DNA from: Bacteroidota bacterium
GTDB lineage: Bacteria; Bacteroidota; Bacteroidia; Flavobacteriales_F; PHOS-HE28
Direction: 5' to 3'
Assembly: GCA_963169595.1 (NCBI GenBank)
Contig: CAUJFM010000085.1
Coordinates: 1-20,340 of the forward strand
Length of the DNA stretch: 20,340 nt
Below the pieces are notes generated by a model, which ran no database searches, was not told the origin of the DNA, and worked only from the letters and a program-made list of their open reading frames with translations. The position numbers and the translations under genes are program-made. This document shows, piece by piece, positions 7,516 to 15,290 of this stretch (positions within the stretch are counted from its first letter, which is position 1; each line of letters opens with the position of its first letter).

Positions 7516-7854
7516 ATGGAGCAGCCTCCGCACCTGCCGGCCCACGAGGCCTGGCACCACGTGTACCACCAGCTCTGCGCGCTGAAACAGGCCCTGGACC
7601 AATTGGGCCTTGGCGCTGCCGCGCCCACCGAGCCGCCGCCACCACCGCCACCGGCCCTGCGCCTCAGCAAGCGCCAGCGCCAGTTCCTGAAGCTGCTGTG
7701 CGACCCCAAGGGCTATACCTACAAGGAGATCGCCCACCGCATGGACTGCCATCCCAGCACCCTGCGCACCTACCGCGAACGCATTGCCCGCCAGCACGGC
7801 ATTGCCGGCAAGACCAACCTGCTCCGCTGGGCCCTGCAGAACGGCCTGGACTGA
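7516..7854 (+). CDS. Stand-alone LuxR/GerE-type HTH DNA-binding protein
   Basis: This is a 112-aa protein. Residues ~49-110 form a LuxR-family helix-turn-helix: LSKRQRQFLKLL, then GYTYKEIAHRM as the first helices, CHPSTLRTYRERIARQ as the recognition helix region, and a final helix NLLRWALQNGL. It has no receiver or autoinducer domain. The N-terminal ~35 residues are helical (AWHHVYHQLCALKQALDQL) and joined by a proline run at 40-46, so this part may dimerise or bind a partner. Its gene is followed after 29 bp by the 236-aa gene on the same strand, which suggests an operon. It probably acts as a transcription regulator, with unknown target. Confidence 0.8.
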   Translation: MEQPPHLPAHEAWHHVYHQLCALKQALDQLGLGAAAPTEPPPPPPPALRLSKRQRQFLKLLCDPKGYTYKEIAHRMDCHPSTLRTYRERIARQHGIAGKTNLLRWALQNGLD

Positions 7855-7883
7855 ACGCACCAACGGACCTGAAGCCTACCGCC

Positions 7884-8594
7884 ATGATCGTCGCCACCAT
7901 GAACCTGCAGGAGAAACTGGCCCACGTGCGCAGCGATGTGGACCGCGTGCTGCGCAAGCACAGGCCCGCCATGGACCGCCTGCGCCATGCGCTCCGCGCC
8001 AGCCGCGACAAGACCCCGCGCCTGGAATTCCTGGACTACCGCTCGCCCGCGCTCATCAACTGGCTCGTCACGCTCCATTGCGCCAAGAAGGCCGAACGCA
8101 TCTACCTCACTGCGTGGTGGCATGTGCACGACCTGGGCCTCGAGGCCTTCAACCTCACACCCGATGGCGCCATCTACTTCGATACCCACTTCTTCCAGCG
8201 CTACCGCGAGCGCGAGAGCGGCCAGGAGGATGCGCTGGGCAACATGGCCCAGTTCCTCCTCGTGAACCACGACATCACCTTGAAGCGGCTATCCACCGAG
8301 CGTCATGGCCTGCCCCAAGTGGTGGGCATCTCGCGCGAGGGCCTCTTCCTGGGCACCGAGCGCCCAGGCGCCATTTTCGCCTGCGACACCTACCTCAGCG
8401 TGGACATGTTGCGCCCCGAACAGCTCAGCCTCTACAACGAAATGCAACACCACGCCGCCACCAAATACTGGTCCGCCGTGCAACGCCAGCAGCACATCGC
8501 CGCCATCAAGGAACAACTGGACCGCGCCGAGCGGCTCATCAAGAAAGTGGAAGAGGACCGGGCCCGGGAACGGGCCGAGGGGCTGGAAGGCTGA
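7884..8594 (+). CDS. Uncharacterised 236-aa protein with a THFFQRYRER motif
   Basis: Not recognised with confidence. The frame starts at ATG 7884; a second ATG at 7899 (MNLQEKLAHV) is an equally plausible start. The N-terminus (1-45) is helical and basic. The centre has conserved-looking segments: LINWLVTLHCAKKAERIYLTA (part), GAIYFDTHFFQRYRER at about 95-110, and GISREGLFLGTE around 148-159. The C-terminus (~195-236) is a long charged helix that could form a coiled coil. There is no signal peptide, membrane segment or recognised catalytic motif. High GC and codon use match the neighbourhood. Close spacing behind the HTH gene suggests co-transcription and perhaps a regulator-partner relation. 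Confidence 0.7.
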   Translation: MIVATMNLQEKLAHVRSDVDRVLRKHRPAMDRLRHALRASRDKTPRLEFLDYRSPALINWLVTLHCAKKAERIYLTAWWHVHDLGLEAFNLTPDGAIYFDTHFFQRYRERESGQEDALGNMAQFLLVNHDITLKRLSTERHGLPQVVGISREGLFLGTERPGAIFACDTYLSVDMLRPEQLSLYNEMQHHAATKYWSAVQRQQHIAAIKEQLDRAERLIKKVEEDRARERAEGLEG

Positions 8595-8623
8595 AGGCCG
8601 GTTCAGTACGGACAAGCAGGCCA

Positions 8624-8638
8624 CGAGTCACAGACTCG
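8624..8638. terminator. Weak hairpin between converging genes
   Basis: CGAGTC-ACA-GACTCG is a perfect 6-bp stem between the stop of the 236-aa gene (8594) and the stop of the AT-rich defence-like gene (8659, minus strand). It has no T-tract on either side. It may help termination, but the assignment is weak. The GC-rich to AT-rich transition begins about 20 bp to its right. Confidence 0.35.
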
Positions 8639-8658
8639 CGGCAGCGGGAGGTGGGCCA

Positions 8659-11286
8659 CTATAGCTTCTTTGCCCGATTTATTAGACCCATGTCCGGATT
8701 ATTCTTCTGATAAATATGCTTTGCCCTACATTTTTGTGCTAAATATTCTAATAACCTATGCTCCTCTGGCTTTGTTGCGTGATAGTCCTTGTTGTACTTC
8801 AAGGTAGCCAATACGTCTGATAGAAAAAAAGAGTTCTTATCAAGATTAACAATATAATCATCTACTATTCTATGCCAATTACTGGGCCTTTCTGCAATTA
8901 ACAACAGCATGATCTCATGCTTGAGTAAGGTGTTCGTTTCATTCAGAGCCTTATCCACTAGAAGCGGTCCCATTTTACTTGAAAACAAATCATCTTTAAA
9001 AAACTTCACCACATTGGTGGGAACCGCCAACAACACCGCCATTCTCTTCTGCAAGGGATCCGAGATATCGAAGTCTTCCTCATCCAAATCGAATCTAGCA
9101 CCTTCAAAGGCAATACTTCCCCTCTCGGCTAGAAGCGGATGTAATACAATAAGCAGCTTATTCACTTCATTCCATGCTTGTAGTATTCTATCCAACACAT
9201 CCTTTCTAAGATTAACATCAACGAAATCACTATTTCTCAGTGCTCTTGCCGTTGCTGTAATCTGCCTCATTAATATCAGGAATGAGTAATCCCTTAGAAC
9301 CGAATTAATGATCTGATTGTAAGGTCTCACCTGATTATAATGCTTGTCGGCATACTTATCCTTTACCTCATCCGGCAAACCTGATGAAATCACATTTGCC
9401 TTCAGCTTCTCCTGTTCTCTTTCCAGCTGCGGTATGTCAGGATTCCATGAGATGGATTTATACGGATTTATGCTATCCGGTATGCTCACCTTATGGCGCA
9501 CAATTTCAAGTGTCTCCTTCAAGTCATTACTCAGAACCTCCAAAGCATCCGATTTGTTTCTATCGATTCCAGTATAAAACTCAATAATCTCTGGATAATC
9601 AACATACTTCTTGTTTTCGTAAACCTGCTTCAAGAACACAGGACTCATATTCATTCGGTGCGCTATGAAGAAAAATACCCAATACGCATTCTTGAAGTAA
9701 ATACTGTTCGCAGAAGTTCTGCCAAAAATAGAGTTGTCAATGAGCAGTCCAAGCAAATAATTGACGTCTAGGTCAATCATATTGGCTTGACAGAACTCAT
9801 TAATACTGTTCTTGAAGAAATCCTCACTGAAGTCAAACTCATTCCTAAGAACAAGTAATTCGCACAAATATCCCAGAACAAATGTGCAATCCTTTACATC
9901 CGGCTTTTTACTGTGAAAAGTAGGTATCTCATACTCTTCAAATAAGGAGTTGAGTATGGTTTCGAGCAATTTCGTGCGATTAATCGGACTATACTCCGAA
10001 CCAATCCTACTTGATGCTCTAAGTATTGAGATGCAATTCTTCGGGGTTCTATGCATATTCAATGTCTCCAAATCCTTTGCCACCTTCTCTAACACGACAT
10101 TGTAATCCTCTGCTATAGCCTTACTCTTCGAGTATCCAGTGACAATCTTCCTCAACTCGGTTTGTGGTAGTGGTAATAAATAAAGGGGTTCAAAGGGTCT
10201 TTTTATTTCCACTTTATCGCCCTCCTGGTTGTTGATGAAAAAGTTGTTGTCGAGCGTATTGCAAATAATCACAGGAATACTTTGAAATTCTTCGCAAACG
10301 TTCTTAATCATCTGCATTACCCCATTCTCCTCGAAGCTAACCGAGTCTAGCAATATGCAATCAATTCTATCAGATTTCCTAAAATAGTAATTCTCTACCT
10401 CTCTCTTTATGTGATTCACCACCTTATGCTTCCTTGTCTTCCTGGCATCAACATAGAAAAACACTTTGCCTTGCTTATAGGCTTCGAGCTTCAGGTAATG
10501 CGCCAGACATGTCAGACCAAACTCAGATGGAGCTTTGATGATATAATTCTGAGGATTGTTTATTATAGTCGATAATTCAATTCTATCATCCCAATTTGAA
10601 TTCGGACTATTGGGTACTTCCTTCTTCGTGCTGAGGATAGGATCAATCCATACAGGTGTCCTTTCGTTATACGTTGTTAAAGATTCTTCAAGATCAGCCT
10701 CTAATCTCCTCGTGATGATGTCTATTTCTGACATCACCTTATCTGCATTCTCTATATATGAGTTCTCCTTAATAAACAATTCAAGTTTTTGCCTTAACAG
10801 TTCTTCGAAATTAGGTACTCCATTGTAATCAACATAAAGTCCCTGGGGGGAGATATTTGACTTGAACGTCTTCACCTTTTGATACTGATCAACATCAAAC
10901 TCTTCCGGATCCACTTTCTGCTTGCCGAAAAAGAAGATGATTCTCGGCAATCCATCTAGATTGCCACTCTTACGCTCAAGTGCATCCAGAAACTCATGCT
11001 CAGTACCGCTCCCAGCCTTCAGCGTAGGCTGCCCAAATCGATTTTTCATTATCCCAATGAATATGTCATATCTCAAACTCTCAAGATGCTCGTCTATGAT
11101 CTCTTGCCCATTCCTTCCCATATCCGGCAAGACATCCTTCTCCCACATGAATGTTTCCAGACCAATCCCAAAATGTTTAGCAAAACCCTGATTTATTTCT
11201 TCGATAATCCGCTTACAGACATCTCTCTCCTCTTTACAATCCCCGGGTGAGGAAATGAAGCAGGTGAAGACCTTTCTATTATCCAT
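8659..11286 (-). CDS. DUF4062/TIR-like domain fused to a STAND-like NTPase; putative anti-phage defence protein
   Basis: This is an 875-aa protein. Residues 5-150 match the DUF4062 (TIR-like) pattern: VFTCFISSPGDCKEERD, RYDIFIGIMKNRFG (73-85) and SGTEHEF (93-99). A nucleotide-binding region follows. The Walker A-like loop at 252-259 reads APSEFGLT, with Leu258 where Lys is expected and Ala252 in place of Gly. A Walker B-like strand CILLD ends at Asp314. FEPLYLLPLPQTELRKIV (365-382) resembles the segment after the NTPase core in STAND proteins. From ~400 the protein is helical and probably a sensor module. Multidomain STAND proteins with TIR-like effectors are often antiviral (Avs/NLR-like); defence is inferred here. 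Base composition is visibly AT-rich against GC-rich neighbours, indicating transfer. It stands alone, 112 bp beyond the nrdA stop, with its promoter presumably between the nrdA terminator and 11286. Confidence 0.85.
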   Translation of the reverse strand: MDNRKVFTCFISSPGDCKEERDVCKRIIEEINQGFAKHFGIGLETFMWEKDVLPDMGRNGQEIIDEHLESLRYDIFIGIMKNRFGQPTLKAGSGTEHEFLDALERKSGNLDGLPRIIFFFGKQKVDPEEFDVDQYQKVKTFKSNISPQGLYVDYNGVPNFEELLRQKLELFIKENSYIENADKVMSEIDIITRRLEADLEESLTTYNERTPVWIDPILSTKKEVPNSPNSNWDDRIELSTIINNPQNYIIKAPSEFGLTCLAHYLKLEAYKQGKVFFYVDARKTRKHKVVNHIKREVENYYFRKSDRIDCILLDSVSFEENGVMQMIKNVCEEFQSIPVIICNTLDNNFFINNQEGDKVEIKRPFEPLYLLPLPQTELRKIVTGYSKSKAIAEDYNVVLEKVAKDLETLNMHRTPKNCISILRASSRIGSEYSPINRTKLLETILNSLFEEYEIPTFHSKKPDVKDCTFVLGYLCELLVLRNEFDFSEDFFKNSINEFCQANMIDLDVNYLLGLLIDNSIFGRTSANSIYFKNAYWVFFFIAHRMNMSPVFLKQVYENKKYVDYPEIIEFYTGIDRNKSDALEVLSNDLKETLEIVRHKVSIPDSINPYKSISWNPDIPQLEREQEKLKANVISSGLPDEVKDKYADKHYNQVRPYNQIINSVLRDYSFLILMRQITATARALRNSDFVDVNLRKDVLDRILQAWNEVNKLLIVLHPLLAERGSIAFEGARFDLDEEDFDISDPLQKRMAVLLAVPTNVVKFFKDDLFSSKMGPLLVDKALNETNTLLKHEIMLLLIAERPSNWHRIVDDYIVNLDKNSFFLSDVLATLKYNKDYHATKPEEHRLLEYLAQKCRAKHIYQKNNPDMGLINRAKKL

Positions 11287-11326
11287 GCTGCAGTTAGATT
11301 ACTGATTCTGGTTCGCTCTCCGTTTC

Positions 11327-11369
11327 AAAAACACCCACAGGGTCCCCTTACGTGGGACCCTGCGGGTGT
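11327..11369 (-). terminator. Rho-independent terminator of nrdA
   Basis: ACACCCACAGGGTCCC at 11331-11346 pairs with GGGACCCTGCGGGTGT at 11354-11369, giving 16 bp with a single A/C mismatch and a 7-nt loop. On the minus strand the stem is followed by TTTTG (11330-11326). It lies 29 bp after the nrdA stop and ahead of the STAND gene, so it separates the two transcripts. Confidence 0.88.
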
Positions 11370-11398
11370 CTACTACAACTCCAAACGTTGCGTTCGGT

Positions 11399-13840
11399 CT
11401 ATCCGCTGCACATCTCGCAGGCATCCGGGTTATCCAGGCTGCAGGCGATCTGGGCGGCGGCGAGCTCTTCGGCGCTGGGGCCGTTGGTTACCAGGGGGGC
11501 GGTCATCACGGGCTCGCGCAGCTCCATGGTGGCGGCCATGGCGCCCACGGCGGCCGGTTCGGCCTGCGGGGCGGCCAGCTTGGCCTTGTCCACCGTGAAC
11601 TTGATGGCGTCCGTAGCGGCCTTGGTGCGCAGGTAGTACATGCCGGTCTTCAGGCCCGCCTTCCAGCTGTAGAAGTGCATGCTGGTGAGCTTGCCGAAGT
11701 TGGCGTTCTCCATGAAGATGTTGAGGCTCTGGCTCTGGCAGATGAAGGCCCCGCGATCGGCCGCCATGTCGATGATCACCTTCTGGCTGATCTCCCAGGC
11801 GGTCTTGTAGAGGTCCTTCAGGTTCTGCGGGATCTCCGGGATGTGCTGGATGCTGCCGTTGGCGGCCACGATCTTGTTCTTCAGCTCCTCGCCCCAGAGG
11901 CCCAGCTTCACCAGGTCGCGCAGCAGGTACTTGTTCACCACCACGAACTCGCCGCTGAGCACGCGGCGGGTGTAGATGTTGCTGGTGTAGGGCTCAAAGC
12001 ACTCGTTGTTGCCCAGGATCTGGGCGGTGCTGGCGGTGGGCATGGGGGCCAGCAGCAGGCTGTTGCGCACGCCGTGCTGCTTCACCTCCTGGCGCAGGGC
12101 CTCCCACTCCCAGCGGTCGCTGGGCTTCACGCCCCACATGTCGAACTGGAACACGCCCTGGCTGATGGGGCTGCCGGCATAGGTCTCGTAGGGGCCCTCC
12201 TCCTTCGCCAGGTCCTTGCTGGCGGTCATGGCCGCGTAGTAGATCGTTTCGTGGATCTCGCGGTTCAGCACCTTGGCCTCCACGCTGTCGAAGGGATGGC
12301 GCATGAGGATGAAGGCATCCGCCAGGCCCTGCACGCCGATGCCGATGGGGCGGTGGCGCATGTTGCTGCGGCGCGCCTCGGGGATCGGGTAGTAGTTCTG
12401 GTCGATCACGCGGTTCAGGTTGCGCGTGAGCTGGTAGGTCACCTCGAAGAGCTTGTCGTGGTCGAACTTGCCCTTCTCCACGAACTTGGGCAGGGCGATG
12501 GAGCCCAGGTTGCACACGGCCACCTCATCGGGGCTGGTGTACTCGATGATCTCCGTGCAGAGGTTGCTGCTCTTGATGGTGCCCAGGTTCTGCTGGTTGC
12601 TCTTGCCGTTGGCGGCGTCCTTGAAGAGCATGTAGGGCGTGCCGGTCTCGATCTGGCTCTCCAGGATCTTGAACCAGAGGTCCTGCGCCTTGATGGTCTG
12701 GCGGCCCTTGCCCTCGGCCTCATAGCGCTCGTACAGCTCCTCGAACTTCGCGCCCCAGGTGTCGGCCAGGCCGGGGCACTCGTTGGGGCACATCAGCGTC
12801 CAGCTGCCGTTCTGCTCCACGCGCTTCATGAAGAGGTCGGGCACCCACATGGCGTAGAAGAGGTCGCGGGCGCGCATCTCCTCCTTGCCGTGGTTCTTCT
12901 TCAGCTCCAGGAAGTCGAACACGTCGGCGTGCCAGGGCTCCAGGTACACGGCGAAGCTGCCTTTGCGCTTGCCGCCGCCCTGGTCCACGTAGCGGGCCGT
13001 GTCGTTGAACACGCGCAGCATGGGCACAATGCCGTTGCTGGTGCCGTTGGTGCCCTTGATGTAGCTGCCCTTGGCGCGCAGGTTATGCACGCTGAGGCCG
13101 ATGCCGCCGGCGCTCTGGCTGATCTGGGCACACTGCTTCAGGGTGTCGTAGATGCCGGTGATGCTGTCGTCCTTCAGTTGCAGCAGGAAGCAGCTGCTCA
13201 TCTGCGGCTTGGGGGTGCCGGCGTTGAAGAGGGTGGGCGTGGCGTGGGTGTACCAGCCTTCGCTCAGGTCGTTGTAGGTGCGGATGGCGCTCTCCAGGTC
13301 CTCCTTGTGGATGCCCACGGCCACGCGCATCAGCATGTGCTGGGGGCGCTCCACCACCTGGCCGTGCAGGCGCAGCAGGTAGCTGCGCTCCAGGGTCTTG
13401 AAGCCGAAGTAGTCGTAGCTGAAGTCGCGGTCGTAGATGATGGCGCTGTCCAGCACATCAGCGTTCTTGCGGATGATCTGGAACACGTCCTCGGCGATGA
13501 GGCTGGCCTTCTCGCCGGTCTTGGGGTCCAGGTACTCATAGAGGTCCTTCATGGTCTCGCTGAAGGACTTCTTGGTGTTCTTGTGCAGGTTGCTGACGGC
13601 GATGCGGCTGGCGAGCTGGGCGTAGTCCGGGTGCTTCACCGTCATGGTGGCGGCCACCTCGGCGGTGAGGTTGTCCAGCTGGGTGGGGGTCACACCATCG
13701 AAGATGCCATCGATGACCTTGAGGGTCACCTGGGTGGCATCCACGGTGGGGTCCAGGCCATAGCACAGCTTCTTCACCCGGGCGGTGATCTTGTCGAATT
13801 TCACCGCCTCCCGGCGGCCGTCGCGCTTGATGACGTACAT
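11399..13840 (-). CDS. nrdA: Ribonucleoside-diphosphate reductase, class Ia large (alpha) subunit
   Basis: This 813-aa subunit reduces ribonucleoside diphosphates to deoxyribonucleotides together with NrdB. An N-terminal ATP-cone is visible (MYVIKRDGRREAVKFDKI). Catalytic residues are in place: Cys217 (MSSCFLL) and Cys443 (AVCNLGS) for the redox pair, Asn426, Cys428 and Glu430 in NLCTE for the radical site, and Tyr735/Tyr736 in KTGMYYLRT for radical transfer. The C-terminal shuttle cysteines are Cys808 and Cys811 (CEMCSG). Residue numbers are offset by only one or two from mammalian R1, and motifs are of the eukaryote-like type. It lies 254 bp downstream of nrdB on the same strand and ends at a strong terminator. 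The gap contains hairpins but no obvious own promoter. Confidence 0.97.
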   Translation of the reverse strand: MYVIKRDGRREAVKFDKITARVKKLCYGLDPTVDATQVTLKVIDGIFDGVTPTQLDNLTAEVAATMTVKHPDYAQLASRIAVSNLHKNTKKSFSETMKDLYEYLDPKTGEKASLIAEDVFQIIRKNADVLDSAIIYDRDFSYDYFGFKTLERSYLLRLHGQVVERPQHMLMRVAVGIHKEDLESAIRTYNDLSEGWYTHATPTLFNAGTPKPQMSSCFLLQLKDDSITGIYDTLKQCAQISQSAGGIGLSVHNLRAKGSYIKGTNGTSNGIVPMLRVFNDTARYVDQGGGKRKGSFAVYLEPWHADVFDFLELKKNHGKEEMRARDLFYAMWVPDLFMKRVEQNGSWTLMCPNECPGLADTWGAKFEELYERYEAEGKGRQTIKAQDLWFKILESQIETGTPYMLFKDAANGKSNQQNLGTIKSSNLCTEIIEYTSPDEVAVCNLGSIALPKFVEKGKFDHDKLFEVTYQLTRNLNRVIDQNYYPIPEARRSNMRHRPIGIGVQGLADAFILMRHPFDSVEAKVLNREIHETIYYAAMTASKDLAKEEGPYETYAGSPISQGVFQFDMWGVKPSDRWEWEALRQEVKQHGVRNSLLLAPMPTASTAQILGNNECFEPYTSNIYTRRVLSGEFVVVNKYLLRDLVKLGLWGEELKNKIVAANGSIQHIPEIPQNLKDLYKTAWEISQKVIIDMAADRGAFICQSQSLNIFMENANFGKLTSMHFYSWKAGLKTGMYYLRTKAATDAIKFTVDKAKLAAPQAEPAAVGAMAATMELREPVMTAPLVTNGPSAEELAAAQIACSLDNPDACEMCSG

Positions 13841-14038
13841 GTTCCTTCTATGCGTTTGGGTTTGGTGGACCGGCGCACCTTGGGCTCCCGCTTGCGGCGT
13901 TCCGGCTGGTTAATTTTCTGTCGTGGGACAGGACCTCCAAGATGGGGGCCTGACGGGGGGGTCGGTCCGGTGGTGGAGGGGGTTCTCTTCAACCGGTGAA
14001 TGTGAATTGCGAATGCTTGCTGGCTGACGGGTGTCTTT

Positions 14039-14073
14039 ATGTCCTATGCTGGATCCTGGGTTGCATAGGACAT
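14039..14073. repeat. Perfect 11-bp inverted repeat in the nrdB-nrdA gap
   Basis: ATGTCCTATGC at 14039-14049 and its exact complement GCATAGGACAT at 14063-14073 flank a 13-nt loop. It sits 22 bp after the nrdB stop on the transcribed strand. There is no T-tract, so it may be an attenuating or mRNA-stabilising hairpin between nrdB and nrdA and not a full terminator. A second palindrome precedes it. Confidence 0.6.
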
Positions 14074-14081
14074 CAGACAAC

Positions 14082-14093
14082 TGTCAGCTGACA
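14082..14093. repeat. 12-bp palindrome TGTCAGCTGACA at the nrdB 3' end
   Basis: TGTCAGCTGACA is a perfect 12-bp palindrome that lies 1 bp after the nrdB stop codon (14095-14097, minus strand). It could be a protein-binding site or the first part of a tandem hairpin with the repeat at 14039-14073. Confidence 0.5.
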
Positions 14094-14094
14094 A

Positions 14095-15132
14095 CTAGAA
14101 GTCCGCGTCCAGGGTGAACTTGGCCTCGTCCTTGTCCTTGGAGAGCACGCCGGCCTTCTGGTACTCGCCCACGCGCTTCTCGAAGAAGTTGGTCTTCCCC
14201 TGCAGGGAGATCATCTCCATGAAGTCGAAAGGGTTGGTGGCGTTGTACACCTTCTCGTTGCCCAGTTCCACCAGCAGGCGGTCGGCCACGAACTCGATGT
14301 ACTGCTGCATCAGCTTGGCGTTCATGCCGATGAGGTTCACGGGCAGGGCGTCGGTGACGAACTCCTTCTCGATCTCCACGGCATCCTTGATGATGGTCTC
14401 CACGGTCTTCTTCGGGAGCTTGTTCAGCAGGTGCTTGGTGTAAAGCAGGCAGGCGAAGTCGCAGTGCAGGCCCTCGTCGCGGCTGATGAGCTCGTTGCTG
14501 AAGGAGAGGCCGGGCATGAGGCCGCGCTTCTTCAGCCAGAAGATGCTGCAGAAGCTGCCGCTGAAGAAGATGCCCTCCACGGCGGCGAAGGCGATGAGGC
14601 GCTCGGCGAAGCTGCCCTTGCTGATCCAGCGCAGGGCCCACTCGGCCTTCTTGCTCACGCAGGGCACCGTGTCGATGGCGTGCAGCAGACGGTCCTTCTC
14701 GATCGGGTCCTTGATGTAGGTGTCGATCAGCAGGCTGTAGGTCTCGCTGTGGATGTTCTCCATGGCGATCTGGAAGCCATAGAAGAAGCGGGCCTCGGGG
14801 TACTGCACCTCGTGCAGGAAGTTCTCGGCGAGGTTCTCGTTCACGATGCCGTCGCTGGCGGCGAAGAAGGCCAGCACGTGCTTGATGAAGTAGCGCTCAT
14901 CGTCGTTCAGCTTGTCGTTCCAGTCCACCAGGTCGGCATGCAGGTCGATCTCCTCGGCGGTCCAGAACGCGGCCTCGTGCTTCTTGTAGAAGCTCCAGAT
15001 GTCGTTGTGCTGGATGGGGAAGATGACGAAGCGGTCCTTGTTCTCCTTGAGCAGGGGCTCGTTGGCGGCCGCCACATCGGCGGGCAGGATGTCCTCCATG
15101 CTCATTTGGGTGGGCTTGGGCTGGTTGCTCAT
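14095..15132 (-). CDS. nrdB: Ribonucleoside-diphosphate reductase, class Ia small (beta) subunit
   Basis: This 345-aa subunit carries the diiron-tyrosyl radical cofactor. Expected ligands are Asp94 (AASDG), Glu125 and His128 (ENIHSE), Glu186 (AVEGIFF), and Glu220 and His223 (RDEGLH). The radical Tyr132 follows in HSETYSLL. The spacing of these residues equals that in E. coli and mouse R2. The C-terminal peptide FTLDADF (339-345), which docks onto the large subunit, is the one found in mammalian R2, so this is the eukaryote-like NrdB group. The ATG at 15132 is used; Met10 (MSMEDILP) is a possible alternative. It is the first gene of a probable nrdB-nrdA transcript. No NrdR-box-like pair was seen upstream. 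Confidence 0.97.
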   Translation of the reverse strand: MSNQPKPTQMSMEDILPADVAAANEPLLKENKDRFVIFPIQHNDIWSFYKKHEAAFWTAEEIDLHADLVDWNDKLNDDERYFIKHVLAFFAASDGIVNENLAENFLHEVQYPEARFFYGFQIAMENIHSETYSLLIDTYIKDPIEKDRLLHAIDTVPCVSKKAEWALRWISKGSFAERLIAFAAVEGIFFSGSFCSIFWLKKRGLMPGLSFSNELISRDEGLHCDFACLLYTKHLLNKLPKKTVETIIKDAVEIEKEFVTDALPVNLIGMNAKLMQQYIEFVADRLLVELGNEKVYNATNPFDFMEMISLQGKTNFFEKRVGEYQKAGVLSKDKDEAKFTLDADF

Positions 15133-15259
15133 GCGGGGTTCGGGGAATAAGGGTTCGTTCGGGGAAGGCCCCGTTCAAAAAACTGCCTGACTTTTCTTGG
15201 TTCCCGCCGGCGTCGTGGACCCAGGACCGGTGGTCTCCGGGGGCGTCGTCGTCGGGTCA

Positions 15260-15290
15260 CAAAATTGGCCCCCCCGGGGGGGCTGGGCAA
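15260..15290 (-). promoter_or_regulatory. Candidate nrdB promoter with a C7G7 palindrome in the spacer
   Basis: On the minus strand the sequence reads TTG (15290-15288), 20 nt of spacer, then CAATTTTG (15267-15260). This matches the Bacteroidota -33 TTG / -7 TAnnTTTG arrangement, with one mismatch in the -7 box. Transcription would start near 15253 and leave a leader of about 120 nt before the nrdB ATG. The spacer contains the perfect 16-bp palindrome GCCCCCCCGGGGGGGC at 15268-15283, which could be a regulator site. It is inferred from sequence only. Confidence 0.4.

Noticed and set aside
11366..13999. A long open frame on the plus strand opposite nrdA (877 codons)
   Set aside because: It is the antisense shadow of nrdA: rich in Val, His, Ala and Leu with no motif. 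The minus-strand NrdA has all catalytic residues.
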